Below, piece after piece: positions 37,801 to 43,060 of a DNA stretch of 43,060 nt. The DNA comes from a bacterium. Its GTDB lineage: Bacteria > Bacillota > Clostridia > Lachnospirales > Lachnospiraceae. How positions within the stretch are numbered: the first letter of the stretch is position 1; each line of letters begins with the position of its first letter. The translations under genes and the position numbers were made by a program. The notes under the pieces are model-generated. The model was not told the DNA's origin, did not search any database, and saw nothing but the letters and a program-made list of their open reading frames with translations. Location: the NCBI GenBank assembly GCA_023664305.1, contig JAMPFT010000026.1, forward strand, positions 1-43,060. Direction: 5' to 3'.

Positions 37801-38149
37801 CGGGCTGCTCATTCGTCTGCAGGGTGGTTTTCTCATCGTCCAGCGAAGCGGGATTGATTCCGCCGCCATTCTGGGCGTTTGCCGCAACGGTCTTGCTAAC
37901 GGGAGATGCCCCCACCTCTGCCAAATCGACGTCCAGATTTTCCTGCACGTTGGCTGTTTCTTCCAGCTCCGCCGCCGTTTTTATCGCATCATCCAGCGTA
38001 CTCTGCGATTCCAGCGTGTTTTCCAGTTCAGCTTCAGCCGCAAATACGACGTTAGCGTCAAGCGTAGCCGCGCCGAGAACCACACCGGCTGTACCGGCGG
38101 CTTTCAGAACCTTGTTTACTTTGCTCGTTTTCTGATTTCTCTTGCTCAT
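34898..38149 (-). CDS. Serine-rich-repeat adhesin SRR2 (intact)
   Basis: This is a 1,083-residue surface adhesin. A signal peptide is near 1-37, with a glycine-bearing core ([14 protein letters not shown]) ending VVFA, and lacks the KxYKxGKxW motif. A Glu-rich acidic part, a short serine-rich region (about 173-256), a likely ligand-binding region (about 315-600) and a long serine-rich region (about 620-970) follow. The last includes about 27 hexapeptides of [12 protein letters not shown] type and ASASTSAS-type repeats. The end is acidic, then has hydrophobic [19 protein letters not shown] at about 1045-1063 and a charged tail. There is no LPXTG. This is the SRR-glycoprotein layout; being first in the locus it should be the main cargo of the accessory Sec system. 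The AGGAGGGG site is strong. Confidence 0.9.
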   Translation of the reverse strand: MSKRNQKTSKVNKVLKAAGTAGVVLGAATLDANVVFAAEAELENTLESQSTLDDAIKTAAELEETANVQENLDVDLAEVGASPVSKTVAANAQNGGGINPASLDDEKTTLQTNEQPAADQQEEDSEEEEEESADGINNTNGTEGAGNENPEEGTNGDTEGDGNEAPKDGEADSPNWSNSWSAVQSTSEVNSTEAVSESNSFTSESMATSESLSALQSNVASTSESLSGSASESASDVASTSESTSEVLSTSESEYKHMSETYQTEGVTSEAASALSTYDSALHSLSELHSNSASGENLADAEKTVAESIIRYQMASSGSATDKIEWTDATGDQPGYCTVYYTDSTGRELSEIYQYSVDEAGKVSVNKAEIEYQVSGGTTVTITDDHDKEPDKIENLDKAPTVSYEITTNEKGDTDVVIKVGDDTYKNPDRQINPDETISYILKDTDKEREMFVVKADGSNGYYTTYNKTSSLLNNSDEKTSTSTYEINGNSYTVAGGTDHWLLTNYKYAVVQDENGAWHKLTLDSEPGRQLVISDDGNFYSQLNGKGDYKKIGSGYVLKTDANGNYGLYENGKNTPAYTLTIGEDASYTPKATTTTYTYNRNIKPGDPVEGHDNALQNYHSELESKSEAIEETSNSASDSAIDAKSTSTTNSGSAETSETAAQSDIKSLSDAGYEASNSYTSESLKTSESHSTSYYKATSESLSTSESLSTSESVSTSESISTSESVSTSESVSTSESISTSESVSTSESVSTSESISTSESVSTSESISTSESVSTSESVSTSESISTSESVSTSESVSTSESISTSESVSTSESISTSESVSTSESVSTSESISTSESVSTSESVSTSESLATSESLAISESNSASVSASNSASASASTSASNSASASASTSASTAASTAASTAASTAASTAASDSASASASTSASDSASASASTSASDSASASASASTSESNSASTSVSDSTSTAAADAAAADAEGPAADEAEDLDPVTPEPEEGGEIDIEDEDVPLAVVPEGSEDDTAGTGQTVDIGEEETALVSAPGGAGERIWWSWIPVIGAVASAVEGYRRNREEKAETVDVRKRE
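35570..36058 (-). repeat. About 27 tandem 18-bp units with a 144-bp super-repeat (SRR2)
   Basis: Units alternate SVSTSE and SISTSE. Reading the second residue in order gives I V V I V V I V, repeated two full times and a partial third, so eight units (48 residues, 144 bp) form a higher-order repeat. SRR1 has almost only SVSTSE, so the two genes have been homogenised separately. Confidence 0.8.
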
Positions 38150-38355
38150 ATTCCCCTCCTATGATCTTTTGATTTATTTTCCGCCTGTCATTGTAAACGA
38201 AGTTTAAAAGGCCTTTTCAGCTCCCCTCCCCCTTCACAAAGAGGCCCTGTTTACTCTTACATATATAAAGAGTGTTTGAGAAAGGAAAATGGCTCAAAAA
38301 AATTAAACTTTTTTCATTTTTTTCCAAATTTTTTTTGCGCGTTTCGTTTTTGAAA
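38150..38355 (-). promoter_or_regulatory. Upstream region and leader of SRR2
   Basis: This section has AAGAGT/ACTCTT arms (38253-38258 and 38268-38273) around a TATATATG block that could be a -10. A G-rich leader (GAAGGGGGAGGGG) and an AGGCC/GGCCT pairing follow, then the ribosome site AGGAGGGG next to the ATG. It matches the SRR1 upstream region over roughly 115 bases, which indicates shared regulation and duplication of gene plus promoter. The rest is A/T-rich and I see no other gene in it. Confidence 0.55.
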
Positions 38356-38380
38356 CAAAAATAGCGGGGAGATTCCCCGC
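38356..38380 (-). terminator. Rho-independent terminator after Rpn copy 1
   Basis: On the minus strand a 7-bp GC stem (GCGGGGA-atc-TCCCCGC) is followed by TATTTTTG. It lies 87 bases downstream of the nuclease stop and before the SRR2 promoter region, so it insulates the adhesin operon from the Rpn gene. A 65-codon frame across this area is not convincing as a gene. Confidence 0.75.
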
Positions 38381-38467
38381 CGTTAGGTGGACCAAGGCCT
38401 TTCGACCAGCCCAATCAGTGATTAATTTATATGTTTCTTTTCCCGACTTTAAGGTTTTGTCAAAAAA

Positions 38468-39448
38468 TCAGCCATCCTGACCTGCGGCAGCTTCATAATA
38501 AGCTTCCGCCCTTGCTTCACTTATTCCAAACCTCCGAACAAGCTTTGCTACGATGACGTCTTTTGCAAAACCGTTTTCAAGGTTGTCGCAAATCAGGGCT
38601 TCGATACCTTTTTCCAGTCCTTTTTCGATGCCTTTTTGCATACCTTTTTCCAGTCCTTTCTGCATACCTTCTTCAATGCCTTTTTCCATACCTTTTGTGA
38701 TACCCTTTTCCATACCTTCTTCGATACCCCGTTCATATTCCTCGACGCGTATGGCCTGTCTGGTGGCTTCCTCATCATATTCGTAGATGCTCATGCGTTT
38801 CACCTCCGCTTTATTCGCCAGAAGAAATTCTCTCAGGATTCCTTCCCTGATGCACTCGTCCACTGCCCGGTCTACCGCTTCCTCCATCGGCATAACGGCA
38901 GCGTATTTTCGAACCCTGTCTACATACTGCATATATTCGTCCAATGTTCGGCACTGTTCTTTGATCTCCGTGTTATAGCCGCTGTTAATATTCAGAACCA
39001 GCACCTGCAGCTCCAGCTGCGGTTCGTCCTCCCGTGACCGGAAAGCGTCCGAAAGCTTCATGACCTGCCTCTCCGGACAGGGATTTTTCCCGTTATAAAA
39101 TACGATAAAATGGGGAACCGGGAGCAAAACCCGCCTGCTGCCGTAAAAATTTTCCTTCGCGGTAAGACGCCCGTACTCCTCTGTGATATACTGCAGAAAG
39201 CGGAAGGGCATATTGGGGTTTACCGTGGACTGGTGTTCGTAAAGATACAAATGAAAATCCACCAGAAATGCCAGGTCGTTTTTTAGGCCCATATAGATGG
39301 CATTCTCCAGCGTTACGATTTCAAGTGCTTCCGGATCGGCGCATTTTTTCCCGCTGACAGCGCCGTACAGCTCCAACAGGTGTTTCCTGTCCCGAAACAG
39401 CATCCGGAATACGGTATCCTTATACTTTCTTTTTGTTTTTCTTTTCAT
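38468..39448 (-). CDS. Rpn-type recombination-promoting nuclease/putative transposase, copy 1
   Basis: This 326-residue protein belongs to the PD-(D/E)XK Rpn family. A nuclease core begins YKDTVFRMLFRDRKHLLELY, continues with NDLAFLVDFHLYLYEHQS (Asp and a Glu-His-Gln in the place of the ExK motif), and ends PVPHFIVFYNGK. A C-terminal coiled-coil-like stretch has ten or more tetrapeptides of the type GMEK, GIEE and GMQK (about residues 246-289). The family is linked to RecA-independent recombination and DNA cleavage. The ATG has AAGGAGG six bases upstream. A second copy at 41980-42948 is almost identical apart from the number of tetrapeptides, and a third fragment lies between them. Confidence 0.88.
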   Translation of the reverse strand: MKRKTKRKYKDTVFRMLFRDRKHLLELYGAVSGKKCADPEALEIVTLENAIYMGLKNDLAFLVDFHLYLYEHQSTVNPNMPFRFLQYITEEYGRLTAKENFYGSRRVLLPVPHFIVFYNGKNPCPERQVMKLSDAFRSREDEPQLELQVLVLNINSGYNTEIKEQCRTLDEYMQYVDRVRKYAAVMPMEEAVDRAVDECIREGILREFLLANKAEVKRMSIYEYDEEATRQAIRVEEYERGIEEGMEKGITKGMEKGIEEGMQKGLEKGMQKGIEKGLEKGIEALICDNLENGFAKDVIVAKLVRRFGISEARAEAYYEAAAGQDG

Positions 39449-39849
39449 TGCTCCTCCTTTTCGTGAAGTCCGAAAGGAAAAGCAAAATTTTCAGATATCC
39501 CGGCAGCAATACGCCGGGAACATCGGTCTGTTTCTGCCATGCGCTTCACGAACTCCATGCTTTATAAAATGATGTGGGATAAAAGCACAGATTTCATTGA
39601 AGTCATACGGGAGAACTCCCGATACAGAATGGCTTACGCCGCCAGAGATTCAAGAATATATGCTTTGAAATTATTTTATCAGATTACCTGCGGTTCGGCA
39701 ATACTTTAATTACTTGAGTTTTCACAAAAGAGTAGTGTTCGATACAATTTGATTGACACTCGCACATCATTTATGCACACTATCATGTGTGAACGAGATG
39801 ATTTGTATAGAAAAAGAGATGCGGTAAAAGTCATAAACCTGAGTCCGCT
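39449..39849. other. Intergenic region: Rpn 5' flank and low-complexity DNA
   Basis: Bases 39449-39560 are the 5' flank of Rpn copy 1 and are closely repeated at 42949-43060. A hairpin CGGGAG-aa-CTCCCG is at 39608-39621. A plus-strand frame of 56 codons (39539-39709) begins MRFTNSMLYKMMWDKSTDF, but it lacks a ribosome site and its start is inside the duplicated flank, so I do not call a gene. A/T-rich DNA fills the rest; no promoter is clear. Confidence 0.5.
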
Positions 39850-40179
39850 TTATATTAGTCCATCCCTGTTTTGCCCGCTATAGAGAAATCTTCTCACTTC
39901 CATAACCGGACTATTCGGGTCATCATCTATCACCACATAGTAAATTGTATAATTATCTACATAAATACGATAATAAATATACCTACGCTCTCTGGTAGAA
40001 TAATATGGTTCAAAAGATTCTGCCACCGGAAGACGCTCCATGATAGCCGCCTCCACTTTATCCAATAAATCGCTTGCCGCTTGGGGATTCTTTAGTTTCT
40101 CAACAATATAAGTTACTTTCTCGTCAAGATCTTCATAAAAAAGCGGCAGATAACTTAATCTGTACTTTTTACTGAGCAT
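39850..40179 (-). CDS. RelE/ParE-family toxin
   Basis: This 109-residue basic protein starts with YRLSYLPLFYEDLDEKVTYI, the usual opening helix pair of RelE/ParE toxins. It continues PQAASDLLDKVEAAI and ends in strand pairs such as RRYIYYRIYVDNYTIYYVV and VMEVRRFLYSGQNRD. RelE members cleave mRNA on the ribosome and ParE members poison gyrase. Which type this is cannot be decided from sequence alone. It overlaps the antitoxin gene upstream by 11 bases, as is usual in such modules. Confidence 0.88.
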   Translation of the reverse strand: MLSKKYRLSYLPLFYEDLDEKVTYIVEKLKNPQAASDLLDKVEAAIMERLPVAESFEPYYSTRERRYIYYRIYVDNYTIYYVVIDDDPNSPVMEVRRFLYSGQNRDGLI

Positions 40180-40429
40180 TTATTTTTCTCCGCAGCTTTC
40201 CAAAAACTTCCTCATGGCTCATTCGTTCAGCATTTTCCGCCGCAAGTCTGTCCGCTTTATCCAGCATAATTTCCACACTATTCGTCAACTTTGAATACTC
40301 CTCAAGACTTAATACCACCATTGCTCCATGCCCATTCTTAGTCAGATACACCGGTTCTCCGGCATTTACAATTTTCTCAATATCAGGAAACTTATTTCTC
40401 AAATCTGAGACAGGTCTGATCTGTAACAT
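40169..40429 (-). CDS. Phd/YefM-family antitoxin
   Basis: This 86-residue protein begins MLQIRPVSDLRNKFPDIEK, the DNA-binding Phd/YefM N-terminus, and includes EPVYLTKNGHGAMVVLSLEEY. It should neutralise the RelE/ParE toxin encoded downstream and repress the operon. A longer frame starts at 40453; the ATG at 40429 is preferred because AAGGAG lies ten bases upstream and the family starts there. A possible -10 (TACAAT) lies near 40490. Confidence 0.88.
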   Translation of the reverse strand: MLQIRPVSDLRNKFPDIEKIVNAGEPVYLTKNGHGAMVVLSLEEYSKLTNSVEIMLDKADRLAAENAERMSHEEVFGKLRRKINAQ

Positions 40430-40576
40430 ACCGTTTGCACTCCTTATCAACATCTTATCTTGATTTTATCATTCTCTTTATTGTACCACAAAACTTTTCG
40501 TTTATCAGTATCTATTTTATCTTCATCTTCCGCAGCCGCATCATTTTGTTTTAAACAAATCTTTTCTGTCAAAAAA

Positions 40577-40801
40577 TCAGCCCCTCTGCCCTGCGGCAGC
40601 TTCATAATAAGCTTCCGCCCTTGCTTCACTTATTCCAAACCTCCGAACAAGCTTTGCTACGATGACGTCTTTTGCAAAACCGTTTTCAAGGTTGTCGCAA
40701 ATCAGGGCTTCGATACCTTTTTCGATACCTTTTCCATACCCCGTTCATATTCCTCGACGCGTATGGCTTGTCTGATGGCTTCCTCATCATATTCGTAGAT
40801 G
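40577..40801 (-). pseudogene. Frameshifted C-terminal fragment of an Rpn nuclease
   Basis: This 225-base stretch matches the last part of the full Rpn genes, from SIYEYDEE to the stop, at nearly every base. The N-terminal two-thirds are missing: homology ends exactly where the Fic stop codon begins (TAG, 40802-40804). A one-base change in the tetrapeptide repeat puts it out of frame (EERGMEKVSKKVSKP then stop), and only about two repeat units remain. It is not expected to make a functional protein. Confidence 0.85.
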
Positions 40802-41869
40802 CTATTCCTGAACAGCGTCGGCACGGACATAGTAGGTGCTTCTGCCTGAACCGCATTTTAAGATAAGCCCCTCATCAGTCAGCTTTTTGATTGCACCAAG
40901 AGCTGCGCTTCGTCCCACGCTCGGACAGGCTGCGATGACTTCAACTCCGGTCATTTTTCCGATTTTGTCCATCATATAGGCTTTGACTATATCATAAGCG
41001 GTACTTCCCCGCCCTTTCCCATTCATCATGCCGACACGCTCTTCAAATTCCACATAACAGGCAAGCACCATTTGCAGCATATACTTGATAAACGGCGTTG
41101 GATCGTTGGTTTCCTCGTGCCAGCCGATATCGGACTGTGCAAGCATATCGTAATAAGCGTCCTTTGTTTTTTCAATCTGCTTCTCGATGCTGATATACTT
41201 GCCGACCTCGTATCCGTTCTGATAGAGCAGCAGCAAGGTCAGAAGCCTGCTCATGCGCCCGTTGCCGTCGTTAAAGGGGTGGACGCAGAGAAAATCACAG
41301 ATAACGGCGGGTATCAGAATTAAAGCGTCCACCGCTTCCGTGTTCAACGCCCGTTTGTAGCTTTCACAGATTTTTTCGACTGCCTCCGGCGTTTCATAGG
41401 GGGCAAGAGGGGTAAACCGCACAATCTGCGTTCCGTCGGGGCGTGTTTCGCTGATGTAGTTCTGCGTATTCTTGAAATTGCCGCCATAAGAAAGACCTGC
41501 GTGTTTGAGCAGATCTCTGTGAAGCTGAAGGATGTAGGACGGTGTTATCGGAATATAGTCGTGGCTTTCGTGGATGGTGTTCAGGACATCCCGATACCCT
41601 AAAATCTCGCTTTCGTCCCGGTTTCTCGGTGTGGTTTTTTCCTCCACCAACTGTCTGATACGGGTACTCGTGGTGACAATACCCTCAATTTTATTGGAAG
41701 CCTCGGTGCTTTGAATTTTTGCGACTTCAGTCAGTCGGTCAAGCTCTATGGGCTTTTGTCTCACAAACAGGTCCTGTCTGCCCTTGCATTCATGTATTTT
41801 GGCGACATAGGAAAGCACTTCGCTGTCCCATTTATAATTTGCCAGCTTTGTATAATCAAAATTTCTCAT
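40802..41869 (-). CDS. Class II Fic AMP-transferase with winged-helix tail
   Basis: This is a 355-residue Fic protein. The motif HPFNDGNGRMSR (about residues 196-207) holds the catalytic His and phosphate-binding residues, and SNKIEG (about 56-61) is the N-terminal inhibitory helix motif that marks class II. Fic enzymes usually add AMP to a target protein Tyr, Ser or Thr. The C-terminal 80 residues (IVKAYMMDKIGKMTGVEVIA, RSAALGAIKKLTDEGLI) look like a winged helix-turn-helix. The ATG at 41869 has AAGGAG at six bases. A longer frame from 41950 has no ribosome site. The promoter carries a perfect dyad, so autoregulation is plausible. It sits between Rpn copies. Confidence 0.92.
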   Translation of the reverse strand: MRNFDYTKLANYKWDSEVLSYVAKIHECKGRQDLFVRQKPIELDRLTEVAKIQSTEASNKIEGIVTTSTRIRQLVEEKTTPRNRDESEILGYRDVLNTIHESHDYIPITPSYILQLHRDLLKHAGLSYGGNFKNTQNYISETRPDGTQIVRFTPLAPYETPEAVEKICESYKRALNTEAVDALILIPAVICDFLCVHPFNDGNGRMSRLLTLLLLYQNGYEVGKYISIEKQIEKTKDAYYDMLAQSDIGWHEETNDPTPFIKYMLQMVLACYVEFEERVGMMNGKGRGSTAYDIVKAYMMDKIGKMTGVEVIAACPSVGRSAALGAIKKLTDEGLILKCGSGRSTYYVRADAVQE

Positions 41870-41910
41870 GGGAGACTCCTTACTTGAAATGTGTTCATCC
41901 ACCCTTGTCT

Positions 41911-41964
41911 TTTTCGTCCATATTATGTAATATAGTGGACGAAAACTCAATAAGGCGGACGAAA
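41911..41964 (-). promoter_or_regulatory. Fic promoter covered by a 10-bp dyad operator
   Basis: Plus-strand TTTTCGTCCA (41911-41920) and TGGACGAAAA (41936-41945) are exact reverse complements 15 bases apart. A third half-site GGACGAAA is at 41957-41964, 20 bp from the second. On the minus strand a promoter TTGAGT (plus 41945-41950), 17-bp spacer and CATAAT (plus 41922-41927) lies inside the dyad. Repressor binding would block polymerase. The Fic winged-helix domain is one candidate binder. Confidence 0.7.
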
Positions 41965-41979
41965 GGCACTTGCTTTAAA

Positions 41980-42948
41980 TCAGCCCCTCTGCCCTGCGGC
42001 GGCCTCATAATAAGCTTCTGCCCTTGCTTCACTTATTCCAAATCTCCGAACAAGCTTTGCTACGATGACGTCTTTTGCAAAACCGTTTTCAAGGTTGTCG
42101 TAAATCAGGGCTTCGATACCTTTTTCCAGGCCTTTTTGCATACCTTCTTCGATGCCTTTTTCCATACCTTTTGCGATACCCTTTTCCATACCTTTTTGCA
42201 TACCTTCTTCGATGCCTTTTTCCATACCCCGTTCATATTCCTCGACGCGTATAGCCTGTCTGGTGGCTTCCTCATCATATTCGTAGATGCTCATGCGTTT
42301 CACCTCCGCTTTATTCGCCAGAAGAAATTCTCTCAGGATTCCTTCCCTGATGCACTCGTCCACTGCCCGGTCTACCGCTTCCTCCATCGGCATAACGGCA
42401 GCGTATTTTCGAACCCTGTCTACATACTGCATATATTCGTCCAATGTTCGGCACTGTTCTTTGATCTCCGTGTTATAGCCGCTGTTAATATTCAGAACCA
42501 GCACCTGCAGCTCCAGCTGCGGTTCGTCCTCCCGTGACCGGAAAGCGTCCGAAAGCTTCATGACCTGCCTCTCCGGACAGGGATTTTTCCCGTTATAAAA
42601 TACGATAAAATGGGGAACCGGGAGCAAAACCCGCCTGCTGCCGTAAAAATTTTCCTTCGCGGTAAGACGCCCGTACTCCTCTGTGATATACTGCAGAAAG
42701 CGGAAGGGCATATTGGGGTTTACCGTGGACTGGTGTTCGTAAAGATACAAATGAAAATCCACCAGAAATGCCAGGTCGTTTTTTAGGCCCATATAGATGG
42801 CATTCTCCAGCGTTACGATTTCAAGTGCTTCCGGATCGGCGCATTTTTTCCCGCTGACAGCGCCGTACAGCTCCAACAGGTGCTTCCTGTCCCGAAACAG
42901 CATCCGAAATACGGTATCCTTATACTTTCTTTTTGTTTTTCTTTTCAT
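41980..42948 (-). CDS. Rpn-type recombination-promoting nuclease/putative transposase, copy 2
   Basis: This 322-residue protein is almost identical to copy 1 at 38468-39448, with the same PD-(D/E)XK core (NDLAFLVDFHLYLYEHQS). It has one fewer C-terminal tetrapeptide, with a different order of GMEK, GIEE, GMQK and GIAK units. The frame is open upstream to the window edge, but the ATG at 42948 has AAGGAGGAGCA before it and matches copy 1. The 5' flank to the window end is also nearly the same as that of copy 1, so the duplicated unit is at least 1.08 kb and may continue beyond the window. Confidence 0.88.
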   Translation of the reverse strand: MKRKTKRKYKDTVFRMLFRDRKHLLELYGAVSGKKCADPEALEIVTLENAIYMGLKNDLAFLVDFHLYLYEHQSTVNPNMPFRFLQYITEEYGRLTAKENFYGSRRVLLPVPHFIVFYNGKNPCPERQVMKLSDAFRSREDEPQLELQVLVLNINSGYNTEIKEQCRTLDEYMQYVDRVRKYAAVMPMEEAVDRAVDECIREGILREFLLANKAEVKRMSIYEYDEEATRQAIRVEEYERGMEKGIEEGMQKGMEKGIAKGMEKGIEEGMQKGLEKGIEALIYDNLENGFAKDVIVAKLVRRFGISEARAEAYYEAAAGQRG

Positions 42949-43060
42949 TGCTCCTCCTTTTTCATGGAATCCGAAAGGAAAAGCAACGTTTTCAGACATC
43001 CCGGCAGCTATATGCCGGGAACATCGGTCTGTTTCTGCCATGCGCTTCACGAACTCCATG

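Noticed and set aside
38217-38414. 65-codon minus-strand frame
   Set aside because: It crosses a terminator and the adhesin promoter block; unlikely to be translated.
38468-39448. Insertion sequence with terminal inverted repeats
   Set aside because: Flank duplication is seen, but I found no terminal inverted repeats or target-site duplication at the ends of the Rpn units, so they are not called an insertion sequence.
39539-39709. 56-codon plus-strand frame after Rpn copy 1
   Set aside because: No ribosome site; its start is inside the duplicated Rpn flank and no homology was recognised. Kept as a note only in the intergenic entry.

Overview
The window looks like chromosomal DNA of a Gram-positive Firmicute, most probably a gut Lachnospiraceae or a close clostridial relative. 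The signs are AGGAGG-type ribosome sites, many lipoproteins, GTG and TTG starts, DUF5050-like clostridial lipoproteins, a YfbK-type von Willebrand factor A lipoprotein and Rpn-type nucleases with Lys-Gly repeats. This placement rests on protein style and was not checked against a database.

Layout. Bases 1-333 hold two inverted repeats and a sigma-A-type promoter for an FRG-domain gene (334-1083). A plus-strand carbohydrate ABC importer follows (1183-5738: ATPase, two permeases, solute-binding lipoprotein), then a small lipoprotein gene with its own promoter (5810-6547) and a bidirectional terminator. Everything after that is on the minus strand. A two-component system (13265-11317) sits upstream of a lipoprotein/ABC-exporter operon (11257-6679). 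The same direct repeat, TTGAC-N6-TTGAC, lies before both the regulator gene and the lipoprotein gene. Next come a GH43 glycosidase (14645-13320) and an ECF sigma / anti-sigma / vWA lipoprotein operon (18007-14703).

The centrepiece (38149-18145) is a complete accessory Sec (SecA2/SecY2) locus. In transcription order it has two tandem serine-rich-repeat (SRR) adhesin genes, SecY2, Asp1, Asp2, Asp3, SecA2, GtfA, GtfB and a 56-residue two-helix membrane protein in the position of asp4/asp5. GtfA and GtfB would O-glycosylate the Ser/Thr-rich repeats in the cytoplasm, Asp1-3 would accompany and modify the preprotein, and SecA2/SecY2 would export it. A 17-bp stem terminator closes the operon. The downstream SRR adhesin has a run of nine G residues near its 5' end that puts the gene out of frame in this copy. 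Losing one G would restore a 2,028-residue protein, so this looks like a phase-variable switch. Neither adhesin has an LPXTG motif. Both end in a shared tryptophan-rich hydrophobic segment and charged tail.

The last 4.6 kb is a repeat-rich accessory area. It has two nearly identical Rpn/PD-(D/E)XK nuclease genes, a third frameshifted fragment, a RelE/ParE-Phd/YefM toxin-antitoxin pair, and a class II Fic AMP-transferase gene whose promoter is covered by a perfect 10-bp dyad. The window ends inside the duplicated 5' flank of the second Rpn copy.
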